Assembly: GCF_001854185.1 (NCBI RefSeq)
Contig: NZ_CP017603.1
Span: forward strand, 868,001 to 932,000
Length of the DNA stretch: 64,000 bases
Origin: Clostridium formicaceticum
Lineage (GTDB): Bacteria; Bacillota; Clostridia; Peptostreptococcales; Natronincolaceae
Reading direction: 5' to 3'
A program made the position numbers and the translations under genes. A model generated the notes under the pieces. That model did not search any database. It was not told the origin of the DNA and was given only the letters and a program-made list of their open reading frames with translations. How positions within the stretch are numbered: position 1 is the stretch's first letter; each line of letters opens with the position of its first letter. Of the stretch, positions 1-7,323 are shown in pieces.

Positions 1-723
1 TTCTTCTAATTGTAGTACACCTTCTGTATGAAATTTACTATGATTATCCTCCATAAGCTCTATAGCATATCGTAGGGCTGGGGCTGTAGGCGTTACACCT
101 TTTGGCTGAATCAGACAAAGTTTCTTTTCTAAGTCTTCCTCTGCATCATGAAAATCATGGACGACCCTATAATCCTTCCCTCCATCTCCAGGGTAGGTGA
201 CTAGTGCTATATTTCCTTTACCTTTTCTAGTTTTAAAGGAATCTATTAAGTCTAAAATACTGTGTCGTGCCATCATAATTTTATTCGCCATGCTGCCACT
301 GGTATCCATAACAATACAACATTGCAATGTTACTTCATCAGCAAAAGAATCAATATAATGTAATATTTTACTGCGAGATTCTGGAGGCAAATCATTCAAA
401 TCTTGTCCAATCATTTCCTTCAGCTGTTTATTCACCGTCTCTTGTAGTGTTCTATTGACCGTTTTGTAGGTTACACTTTGCATCGTTTGGTAGAGTTCAT
501 CTATATAAGTATATTCATGCATTCCTCCTCCCGCTTCTGCTATATGTATAATTTCTTCTAACGGCTTCTCCTCTTTTTGATTCTGTGCTATAATCCCTAT
601 CGTATTGACAATAATATTTTTCTTAAAAGCCTCTTTAGCAACAAGAACAGGGTTTCCGCCTGCGTTTGACTGTCCATCTGTAACAACAATAATTTGTTTT
701 ATAATAGCTTCCTTATTCTCCAT
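1..723 (-). CDS. VWA-domain protein, truncated at the window edge
   Basis: The frame is open from an ATG at 723 to base 1 (241 codons, no stop), so the C-terminus lies outside the window. A GGAGG ribosome binding site sits 5 bases upstream of the ATG. Two von Willebrand A signatures are visible in unusual order: a TDGQSN segment near residues 20-25, typical of the late part of a VWA fold, then a complete MIDAS start DTSGS at residues 140-144 followed by a new VWA domain. The protein therefore seems to begin with a partial VWA-like module and continue into a full metal-binding one. No signal peptide is visible, so it is probably cytoplasmic. The substrate is unknown. It lies directly downstream of the kamA terminator and is probably transcribed separately. 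Confidence 0.75.
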   Translation of the reverse strand, partial: MENKEAIIKQIIVVTDGQSNAGGNPVLVAKEAFKKNIIVNTIGIIAQNQKEEKPLEEIIHIAEAGGGMHEYTYIDELYQTMQSVTYKTVNRTLQETVNKQLKEMIGQDLNDLPPESRSKILHYIDSFADEVTLQCCIVMDTSGSMANKIMMARHSILDLIDSFKTRKGKGNIALVTYPGDGGKDYRVVHDFHDAEEDLEKKLCLIQPKGVTPTAPALRYAIELMEDNHSKFHTEGVLQLEE

Positions 724-775
724 AATTTACCTCCTTCGTTTCTTGAAAGTATTACCATGAGGAGGTTTTCTATAC

Positions 776-808
776 AAAAAAGCGTAGGGAAGATCCCTAC
801 GCTTTTTT
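776..808 (-). terminator. Intrinsic terminator of kamA (bidirectional)
   Basis: A perfect 10-bp stem (781-790 with 794-803) with a 3-base loop is flanked by A6 on one side and T6 on the other. It overlaps the last codons of kamA (stop at 797-799) and would stop minus-strand transcription before the VWA gene. Confidence 0.85.
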
Positions 809-2050
809 AACTCTTTCATGTCTTTCTAGACTCTCTGGCTCTAGCGCTATTTTGTTACCCTGTAGCAATCCTGCTACACCATGAAGTCCCTCTTGCTCAT
901 TGTTATTACACACATCACAGCTACAGCGGTCTTCATAAGGCGCCGGCTCTGTATAAGTAGTGATTACCCCTTCGTAATTTCTAAGAATTACTTTGTTAGA
1001 GGATTGAGATAACACATAATTAGGCATGACGGGAATTTTCCCACCACCACCGGGAGCGTCTACAACAAAGCTTGGAACAGCGTAGCCAGAGGTATGACCC
1101 CTCAAGCCCTCTATAACTTCTATACCTTTTCCCACGCTTGTTCTAAAGTGTTCGATCCCCATGGAAAGATCACATTGATAAATATAATAAGGCCGAACTC
1201 TATTACTTACCAAGTCCTGCACCAACTCCCTCATAACATAGACGCAGTCGTTCACACCCCTCAACAGTACCGACTGATTCCCCAATGGAATACCTGCATC
1301 TGCCAACAACCGGAGGGCTTGCCTTGCTTCCTCTGTTAACTCTTTTGGATGATTAAAATGAGTATTCAACCAAATAGGATGATACTTTTTCAGCATATTT
1401 ACCAATTCCGGTGTAATCCTCTGGGGCATCACCACTGGCGTTCTCGTACCCAGTCGAATTACTTCCACATGAGAAATAGCTCTTAATTTACCAATAATAT
1501 ACTCTAACTTTTTGTCCGAAACCAGCAAGCAGTCTCCTCCAGATAGCAATACATCTCTAATCTCAGGAGTATTTTTAATATAGGCAATAGCCCTATCAAT
1601 TTGTTCAAGTGGAACTTCTGTATCTCTTTGTCCTGCAAATCTTCTTCTCGTACAATGTCTACAATACATAGCACACCTGTCTGTAATAAGAAGAAGTACG
1701 CGGTCTGGGTATCTATGGGTCAACCCTGGTACAGGAGAATCTGCTTCCTCATGTAATGGATCCTCCATATCAGCACTGCCCTTCATCAATTCCATACATC
1801 TTGGCACTGCTTGTTTTCTTACAGGACAATCCACATCTTTTTCATCCATCAAAGCTGCATAGTATGGGGTAATTCCCATCCTCAAACTTCTAAGACATTT
1901 CAATATTCCTTCTTCTTCTTCTTCAGTTACATGAATCACTTGCTTTAAATCTTCTAACGTAGTTATCCTATTTTTCACCTGCCATTGCCAATCCCGCCAC
2001 TCGTCCTCTGTAACACTTTTCCACAAATTTGTGTTCTTAAAATAACGCAT
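797..2050 (-). CDS. kamA: L-lysine 2,3-aminomutase
   Basis: Radical SAM/PLP enzyme that interconverts L-lysine and L-beta-lysine. At 417 aa it matches the clostridial enzyme in length. The [4Fe-4S] motif is CAMYCRHC (C126, C130, C133). The PLP lysine is K338 in GGGGKIP. Zinc-site cysteines C268, C376, C378 and C381 are present. D294 and D331 occupy the positions of the two aspartates that bind the lysine epsilon-amino group, which favours lysine over glutamate as substrate. The ATG start has AGGAGG 8 bases upstream. None of the other lysine-fermentation genes (kamDE, kdd, kce) and no beta-lysine acetyltransferase is next to it, so the pathway (fermentation or beta-lysine osmolyte) cannot be told from context. 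Confidence 0.95.
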   Translation of the reverse strand: MRYFKNTNLWKSVTEDEWRDWQWQVKNRITTLEDLKQVIHVTEEEEEGILKCLRSLRMGITPYYAALMDEKDVDCPVRKQAVPRCMELMKGSADMEDPLHEEADSPVPGLTHRYPDRVLLLITDRCAMYCRHCTRRRFAGQRDTEVPLEQIDRAIAYIKNTPEIRDVLLSGGDCLLVSDKKLEYIIGKLRAISHVEVIRLGTRTPVVMPQRITPELVNMLKKYHPIWLNTHFNHPKELTEEARQALRLLADAGIPLGNQSVLLRGVNDCVYVMRELVQDLVSNRVRPYYIYQCDLSMGIEHFRTSVGKGIEVIEGLRGHTSGYAVPSFVVDAPGGGGKIPVMPNYVLSQSSNKVILRNYEGVITTYTEPAPYEDRCSCDVCNNNEQEGLHGVAGLLQGNKIALEPESLERHERVKKA

Positions 2051-2373
2051 CCACTTCCTCCTTTTTTTAGAACCTATTCTTCCATATACACTGAAATAAA
2101 CAAATTACATCCTGCACCCATATAGGCACCGCCCTTTAACCCTGAATACTATCTTTTAACTGTCTTTGTCGTAATTTACTTATTACACAGTATATTGCAG
2201 AATAAAATAAAATAATTGCCTGTCTTTCGGCAATTATTTTATTTTATTCTTATGAATTTTATCTATTGTCATTATACCCTAAATATTGAAAAAACACAAA
2301 TCCTCTATAGCTATGTCAGCTATGTCACGTCACTTTGCTCCCTCATTTTAAGGAAATACATGAAATTTTTTAA
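2051..2373. other. Intergenic region upstream of kamA
   Basis: Holds the kamA ribosome binding site and 5' region on its left side and the terminator of the methyltransferase gene at 2201-2248. No lysine-riboswitch-like core and no convincing -35/-10 pair was seen. Confidence 0.5.
2201..2248 (-). terminator. Terminator downstream of the THUMP methyltransferase
   Basis: A perfect 20-bp inverted repeat (2201-2220 and 2229-2248) with an 8-base loop. On the minus strand a GCC/GGC-closed hairpin runs into a T-rich tract, as in an intrinsic terminator. It sits 126 bp past the stop of the methyltransferase gene. Confidence 0.75.
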
Positions 2374-3516
2374 CTAATCGTTACTTTTAGGCGGTCTTGG
2401 GCCGTAATACTGATAATAATTACACTGAATTCGCCCATTATAAAGTTTTCTTTTTTTATCTGCTTTTTTACCATAAAATTTTTCAAATTCAGGATGAGAA
2501 GTGATGATGTAATGCGACCATGTATCTAATCCTTGAAATACTTCTCCCATGGTTTTATATAGTTTTTCTACCTCTCTTCTCTCCCCTAACCTTTCCCCAT
2601 AAGGAGGATTACAAATAATACATCCATACTGAAATCTTGATCTTAACTCCTTCACATCTAGCTTCTGAATATGAACATCTTCCTCTAAAAAAGCCTCCCC
2701 TATATGATATCTTGCTAAACTTAACACTTCTCCATCTATATCGGAACCATAGATCCTCACTGCTCTATCATAATTTGCTAAGTCATGGGTTTCTTTTCTA
2801 GCTTCCCGCCATGTATTTTTAGAGATTGCTTCCCACTCCTCTGCTGCAAAACTTCTGTTCATTCCCGGCGCTATATTTTTTCCTATTAATGCTGCCTCTA
2901 TTGGTATGGTACCAGAACCGCAAAAAGGATCAATAAGTACCCTATCTGGATTCCAATAGCTCAACAAAATCAATGCCGCCGCTAAAGTTTCCTTGAGGGG
3001 CGCTTTATTCGAAAGCCTTCTATACCCTCTTTTATGTAAACCTGCTCCGCTGGTATCGATGGTTAAGGTTGCAATATCCTTTAAAAGAGCTATTTCTATG
3101 GTATATTGACCCTTCTCCTCTTTAAACCATGTGGTTTTATATTTTTTCTTTAAGCTTTCCACCACAGCTTTTTTAACAATGGCTTGACAATCAGGAACAC
3201 TGGCTAGCTGAGAACTAATTGATTTCCCCTCTACAGGGAAAATACCTTCTTCTGGAATCCATTCTCCCCAAGGCAGAGCCTTTGTCCTTTCAAATAACTC
3301 TTCAAAGCTTACAGCTTTAAATTCCCCTACCTTTAACAGCACCCTATCAGCTGTCCTTAACCATAAATTACATCTAGCGATTGCCATCTCGTCCGCCATA
3401 AAAGAAACCCTTCCGTTTTCTACTTTAACATCCTCATAACCTAAAGCTTTTACTTCCCTAGCTACCACTGCCTCTAATCCAAAAGCAGCTGTAGCAATTA
3501 ATTCTATTTTTTTCAC
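2374..3516 (-). CDS. THUMP-domain class I SAM-dependent RNA methyltransferase (RlmL/YpsC family)
   Basis: Predicted 23S rRNA guanine-N2 methyltransferase of the RlmL N-terminal-half/YpsC type, often annotated as N6-adenine DNA methylase. A ferredoxin-like plus THUMP region fills about residues 1-155. A Rossmann methyltransferase follows, with the SAM loop DPFCGSGT near residue 196 and the catalytic NPPYGERLG near residue 303. I chose the GTG at 3516: it has GGAGAG 5 bases upstream and gives the family-typical N-terminus MKKIELIATA. The ATG at 3534 has no usable ribosome binding site. It is probably co-transcribed with the small membrane-protein gene just upstream (gap 24 bp). Confidence 0.88.
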   Translation of the reverse strand: MKKIELIATAAFGLEAVVAREVKALGYEDVKVENGRVSFMADEMAIARCNLWLRTADRVLLKVGEFKAVSFEELFERTKALPWGEWIPEEGIFPVEGKSISSQLASVPDCQAIVKKAVVESLKKKYKTTWFKEEKGQYTIEIALLKDIATLTIDTSGAGLHKRGYRRLSNKAPLKETLAAALILLSYWNPDRVLIDPFCGSGTIPIEAALIGKNIAPGMNRSFAAEEWEAISKNTWREARKETHDLANYDRAVRIYGSDIDGEVLSLARYHIGEAFLEEDVHIQKLDVKELRSRFQYGCIICNPPYGERLGERREVEKLYKTMGEVFQGLDTWSHYIITSHPEFEKFYGKKADKKRKLYNGRIQCNYYQYYGPRPPKSND

Positions 3517-3540
3517 GTTATCTCTCCATTCCATCGTATT

Positions 3541-3870
3541 TTATTGTTTCTTTCTGGTCTTGTTTTTTTCAATCTCTTTTGTTAACCACTTCCACATGAT
3601 ACTACCCCATATGAATCCCCCTACAGCAAATATACCTAATACAAAAAGAGCATTGCTACTAAGAACACCCCACAATACCTCTTTAAAGGAAAACCCATGT
3701 TGAAATAGGCCTGTTAGCAATATAAAAATAATGCCGGTAGAAACCCCCCAGCTCAAAACACCATGTCTTATTATATAATTAACTTTACCTCTATTATACA
3801 ACTCCTCTAGGTTTTTATTTCTCTGTATAGCATATTTTTCTTTCGTTTTTTGTTTTTTGTTATCCTTCAA
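3541..3870 (-). CDS. Small membrane protein of unknown function
   Basis: About 109 aa from a TTG at 3870 (GGGGTG 6 bases upstream; the in-frame GTG at 3879 has none). A charged, lysine-rich N-terminal 40 residues is followed by two hydrophobic segments (about residues 40-60 and 70-92) and a basic tail ending KNKTRKKQ. That predicts a two-pass membrane protein with basic cytosolic ends. I do not recognise a family. The close spacing to the downstream methyltransferase suggests an operon. Confidence 0.6.
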   Translation of the reverse strand: MKDNKKQKTKEKYAIQRNKNLEELYNRGKVNYIIRHGVLSWGVSTGIIFILLTGLFQHGFSFKEVLWGVLSSNALFVLGIFAVGGFIWGSIMWKWLTKEIEKNKTRKKQ

Positions 3871-3900
3871 TCGTATCACCCCACATTATTCTAACTTGAT

Positions 3901-3922
3901 AACTTCCCTATTAGGAAAGTTC
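3901..3922 (-). other. Short hairpin upstream of the membrane-protein gene
   Basis: AACTTTCC and GGGAAGTT (minus strand) pair across a 5-base loop about 35 bp upstream of the start codon. It has no T-run, so it could be an operator or a leader hairpin. Nothing else identifies it. Confidence 0.3.
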
Positions 3923-4004
3923 TTTTCAAATCTATCAACTATTTTTGTTGCAATTCATTGATCATAGGCATCTATTTATAGTATAGCAAACTTATCTATA
4001 CAAA

Positions 4005-4046
4005 ACAAAACAGCAGTAAGCCCTCACTGCTGTTTTGTATAGATAT
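4005..4046 (-). terminator. Terminator of the XRE regulator gene
   Basis: ACTGCTGTTTTGT on one side pairs with ACAAAACAGCAGT on the other, and the arm carries a 5-base AAAAC duplication. The minus-strand hairpin is followed by a T-rich stretch, 20 bp past the stop at 4066. Confidence 0.75.
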
Positions 4047-4065
4047 ACTTCTTTATGAGCTTCCA

Positions 4066-4266
4066 TTAGAATTTTACTACAAGATCGTCTATCCGTATGC
4101 CTAACGCCATAGCTATTGATACTACTTTATTAAAGGAAGGATTCTTTTTGTCACCCCTTTCTAATTCTTCAATATAACTCTTAGAGATATGTGTGATTCT
4201 CGATACGTCCATTGTGGTATAGCCTTTTTTCACTCTCATCTCTCTTATTTTGAATCCATTTAGCAT
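4066..4266 (-). CDS. Small XRE-family HTH regulator
   Basis: A 66-aa protein that is essentially one Cro/cI-type helix-turn-helix domain. Helices 2 and 3 fall around YTTMDVSRITHISKSYIEEL, followed by the RGDKKNPSF turn common in XRE proteins. No effector domain is present. The ATG has GGGGGA 6 bases upstream. Tandem 12-13 bp repeats lie directly before the start and are candidate autoregulatory sites. Single gene with its own terminator; targets unknown. Confidence 0.8.
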   Translation of the reverse strand: MLNGFKIREMRVKKGYTTMDVSRITHISKSYIEELERGDKKNPSFNKVVSIAMALGIRIDDLVVKF

Positions 4267-4278
4267 ACTAAATCCCCC

Positions 4279-4310
4279 TATGAATAAAAAGTATGAATAA
4301 AAGTATGATA
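4279..4310. repeat. Tandem direct repeats in the XRE promoter region
   Basis: TATGAATAAAAAG (4279-4291), TATGAATAAAAG (4292-4303) and a partial TATGATA (4304-4310) lie head to tail 13 bp before the regulator's start codon. This is the position expected for an operator bound by the encoded protein. Confidence 0.5.
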
Positions 4311-4602
4311 ATGCCTATTTCTCTATTTGCAGTTCAAATCTTTTCTTCATTATATGTTCATAAATCTTATGCTATTAACCCTGCGCAGTAATTTATTAAA
4401 ATTTCTGAATTCTTTCCCCGTTCCTCTAGCTATTGAGGCTTATAATAGTACACCTATAGCATTTAACTTAACCCGATGATTTTCAAAGTTTTCTTCCACT
4501 ACTATGGTTTCTATGAATGCTGATAATAACTATTTATAGATATTCTACAAAACACAATCCATTCCTCCTTGCAAAATACTGGAAAAATTTGTTTTATCTT
4601 TC

Positions 4603-4716
4603 TGTGGATAAGTTTATAGTTATTCTGTGGATATTGTGTATATTGCTGTTGATAATGAATTTTTAAAGGGGACAAGCATGTGGGCAAACCTGTTAATAAA
4701 AATCAAATTATCCACA
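4603..4716. promoter_or_regulatory. DnaA-box cluster
   Basis: Two perfect boxes, TGTGGATAA (4603-4611) and TTATCCACA (4708-4716), flank two one-mismatch boxes, TGTGGATAT (4626-4634) and TGTTGATAA (4647-4655). Four boxes in 114 bp of intergenic DNA suggest real DnaA binding. No dnaA, dnaN or rpmH is nearby, so a titration or regulatory cluster is more likely than the origin. Confidence 0.55.
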
Positions 4717-4740
4717 ACCCTTCAATAGATAACTTAGTTA

Positions 4741-4872
4741 AAAAAAAAACAAAAAGACCTTTCATCCTTGAGACGAATAGGTCTTCTTGATAGCTTGAAA
4801 TTTTAAGATTTAATGAGTCATTACATAAAATTTAGTTGTAAAGAAGGAAGATAATTAGGGGTATTATCTTTA
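4741..4872 (-). ncRNA. Candidate small RNA (about 130 nt)
   Basis: A consensus minus-strand promoter (TTGACA at 4906-4901, 17-bp spacer, TACAAT at 4883-4878) is followed about 130 nt later by an intrinsic terminator (AAGACCT/AGGTCTT stem at 4754-4785, then a T-rich run). The interval has no ORF longer than a few codons. It includes a pyrimidine stretch, CTTCCTTCTTT, complementary to purine-rich ribosome binding sites, which would suit a trans-acting RNA. I recognise no known RNA family. Confidence 0.5.
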
Positions 4873-4877
4873 ATATC

Positions 4878-4906
4878 ATTGTATACTATTGTTAAAATTA
4901 TGTCAA
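4878..4906 (-). promoter_or_regulatory. Sigma-A promoter of the candidate small RNA
   Basis: TTGACA (4901-4906) and TACAAT (4878-4883), read on the minus strand, are separated by exactly 17 bp. No protein-coding start lies downstream before the terminator. Confidence 0.65.
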
Positions 4907-5081
4907 TATGTTTTTTAAAAAAACTTCTTTCTATCGACGCTTACTCTGTACCCTCGGTTGTGTCAATGATATTACAACTTTATTCTTCATCTTCAACTAG
5001 ACGCCCTTACTAAAAATATGATATGGTAGTACAGAAGGCAAAATAGATTATCTTCATACAAAAAAGAAAAAGGTGATTGAA

Positions 5082-6167
5082 ATGAGAATCATTGACTTAG
5101 TTAAGGCTACAGAAGATCATGCCTTGGCTATTCCCCTTTTTAATGATCAAGGAAAAATATTATTATCTAAGGGTGTTAAATTAAAGCCTTTTCTAGTATC
5201 GAAATTATTAGAGATGGGCTATACTAGAGTCTATATAAGCGACGAATACAGTGAAGTGGAGATTGAAGATATTATCAAACCTCACGTACGCCAAAAAGCT
5301 ATTGGCCATATCCGCAAGTTAGCCTCTATCGCAAAAGAGGATAACGGCTCTAAAGAAAAGCAAGAGGCTTTTAACACAGATTTAACAATGGCCAAAGCTA
5401 CTATTTCCACCATCGTCGAGGAAATTTTTTCTAAAAAAGATATCGTGATTGATTTGTTGGATTTAAAAACCGTAGAAGGTTACGTTTATGAACACTCTAT
5501 CAATGTAATGATTCACTCTCTCGTTTTAGGCAGCAGTCTTGGTTTAACTATGCTGGATTTAGAAAAGCTAGCTTTGGCCGCAGCCCTCCATGATATTGGC
5601 TTGATGTTTGTTCCAGACAGCATCTTAAAAAAACAAGGTCCCTTAACCCCTGATGAAATGCAACAAGTAAAAGCCCACACCACCAAAGGCTATGAATTTT
5701 TAAAAACAAAAACAGATTTAAGTCCTATCATCCGTATCGCTTCTCTTCAGCACCATAAACGCTATAATGATACTGGATATCCTGACTTAGTATCCTATGA
5801 AGAAACTCACTTGTTTTCAAAAATCATAGGGGTAGCAGATACCTTTGATGCCATGACCTCTGACCGTCCTTACCGAAAAGCCCTACCGGTGGCAGAGGTA
5901 CTGGAGTATATTATGGGAAGTGGTGGTACATTGTTTCATCCTACCATCACCAAAGCCTTTATTTTGCATATCAACCCTTATCCTATCAATACCCTAGTAA
6001 AGTTAAATGATGGCAGCATTGGGGTAGTCATTAAAGTAAACGGCCGCTTTTATTCAAGGCCAGTGATACGATTGGTCATGGATCAACATCAAAAGAAGAT
6101 TAGTAAAACCGTCGATCTATTAGAAAATCATACGCTAGTGATTCAAAATACCGTAAGTACTATTTAA
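5082..6167 (+). CDS. HD-GYP domain protein, putative c-di-GMP phosphodiesterase
   Basis: A 361-aa cytoplasmic protein. An N-terminal region of about 120 residues is shared with the paralogue at 13004-14098. An HD-GYP domain follows, with H138, the HD pair H170-D171, H199, HH at 224-225 and GYP near 232-234. The usual HDIGK is HDIGL here and the usual HHER is HHKR, so metal ligands are kept but two nearby conserved residues differ. A roughly 70-residue C-terminal extension follows. I chose the ATG at 5082 (AAAGGTG 6 bases upstream) over the GTG at 5073 because the paralogue also starts with MR. Probably monocistronic. Confidence 0.88.
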   Translation: MRIIDLVKATEDHALAIPLFNDQGKILLSKGVKLKPFLVSKLLEMGYTRVYISDEYSEVEIEDIIKPHVRQKAIGHIRKLASIAKEDNGSKEKQEAFNTDLTMAKATISTIVEEIFSKKDIVIDLLDLKTVEGYVYEHSINVMIHSLVLGSSLGLTMLDLEKLALAAALHDIGLMFVPDSILKKQGPLTPDEMQQVKAHTTKGYEFLKTKTDLSPIIRIASLQHHKRYNDTGYPDLVSYEETHLFSKIIGVADTFDAMTSDRPYRKALPVAEVLEYIMGSGGTLFHPTITKAFILHINPYPINTLVKLNDGSIGVVIKVNGRFYSRPVIRLVMDQHQKKISKTVDLLENHTLVIQNTVSTI

Positions 6168-6171
6168 CTTA

Positions 6172-6212
6172 CTAGCACACGCTTCTAGAAAAACTTCTAC
6201 AAGTGTGTGCTT
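6172..6212. terminator. Hairpin between the convergent HD-GYP and gerC genes
   Basis: AGCACACGCTT pairs with AAGTGTGTGCT (one wobble) across a 17-base loop. It lies between two convergent stops, so it could serve both strands, although the T-runs are poor. Confidence 0.45.
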
Positions 6213-7323
6213 ATCTCTTGAAATCAAGAATATTCGTACTGCCCTGCAGATGATGATTCACTTGAATTTCCAATTCTGCCACCTCTATCACGTTATCTAT
6301 ATCAATCCTAGGATATTTTCTTTTAAATATTTCCTGTACCTGAAATATGTCTATTCCTTTTTTCTTATACGCATTAAATAGCCTATGACACTTTTCCTGA
6401 ATCACCACTTCCCCATTACCCTGTATTGCCTTCACCATAGCCTCGTCCAAGATCAAAGGTTCTTCTGAGCCTGCAATTACGGTTTTAACATTTATGGTTT
6501 GTCTTAGATAAACCTTACCCTCTTCATAAAGAATATCGGTGATGGTATTGCTTTTTACAATTTCAAGACTGATAAATTTCTCTGTAGATTCAGGATAAGG
6601 GACATCTATATAGCCCCTTCGCACTTTATCATTCATAAAAGCTATCGCTACCATATCCTCCACATCTAGTTTGCCTACCAACTTGTCATTGTGAAAAACA
6701 GCTGCCCCATCCTTCCTTACCTTATCCTCTAGATGGCCTTCGTCCATTTTTATGGCAGTAAGGAGGGCTGCATTTATTCCCATCCGTCGATTATTTAATA
6801 GCTCATATAGTTTACGATGCTCTATCGTCAATCTTGAAAGAGGACGGTCCAATAGATCAAACAAATAGAGTCCTAAGTATTCATTTTGCTTCAAAGGAAC
6901 ATTCAGGAGCTTTTCAGGTTCTCCATAATACACCATCACATAGGGCCTCAACAAAAATTCTTGATGCCTATGAAGGTAATCAATCACACCCTCTAGTCCC
7001 ACCTCCGCTGCTTTTTCAGTGAAGATAATAACTTTATTCTGGGTATAGTTGAAGGGATGCGCACCAATTAGCTCAAAATCCGATATGGCATCCAAAAAAG
7101 TCCTCCCCTGCCGCTGGTACAAAATCCTTTGTCCCTGCTCTGTATTGTCCTGATTGCTGCGGTAGGCATGAAAAATCTCCAAACTTACTATATAATTTCC
7201 TTCATCATCCACATCAATCAGGAGGGCAGTGGGAAACAACATCCTGTTGATATCATTGTAATTATAGCAACCCTTTAACAGCAAACCAGCCGTCAGAAGC
7301 AAAATTACATAAACTTTTTTCAT
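6211..7323 (-). CDS. gerAC: Spore germinant receptor C-subunit, Ger(x)C family lipoprotein
   Basis: A 370-aa lipoprotein of the germinant receptor complex in the inner spore membrane. A basic N-terminus and hydrophobic stretch end in lipobox LLKGC (C19), followed by YNYNDINRM, the position of the conserved WD.REI-type segment. The remainder is the Ger(x)C ectodomain. The ATG overlaps the gerA stop codon (ATGA), so A and C subunits are translationally coupled. The partner B subunit is the divergent gene at 8871. A GerC protein at 19014-20216 is a second, distant paralogue. Confidence 0.9.
   Translation of the reverse strand: MKKVYVILLLTAGLLLKGCYNYNDINRMLFPTALLIDVDDEGNYIVSLEIFHAYRSNQDNTEQGQRILYQRQGRTFLDAISDFELIGAHPFNYTQNKVIIFTEKAAEVGLEGVIDYLHRHQEFLLRPYVMVYYGEPEKLLNVPLKQNEYLGLYLFDLLDRPLSRLTIEHRKLYELLNNRRMGINAALLTAIKMDEGHLEDKVRKDGAAVFHNDKLVGKLDVEDMVAIAFMNDKVRRGYIDVPYPESTEKFISLEIVKSNTITDILYEEGKVYLRQTINVKTVIAGSEEPLILDEAMVKAIQGNGEVVIQEKCHRLFNAYKKKGIDIFQVQEIFKRKYPRIDIDNVIEVAELEIQVNHHLQGSTNILDFKR

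Larger units (their letters stand above)
4267..5081. other. Gene-free region with DnaA boxes and a candidate small RNA
   Basis: No convincing protein gene was seen on either strand across about 800 bp. It contains the XRE operator repeats, a DnaA-box cluster (4603-4716), a minus-strand promoter/terminator unit (4741-4906) and the 5' region of the HD-GYP gene. Confidence 0.6.

Noticed and set aside
4603-4716. Chromosomal origin oriC
   Set aside because: No dnaA, dnaN, recF, rpmH or gyr genes nearby. The boxes alone do not make an origin.
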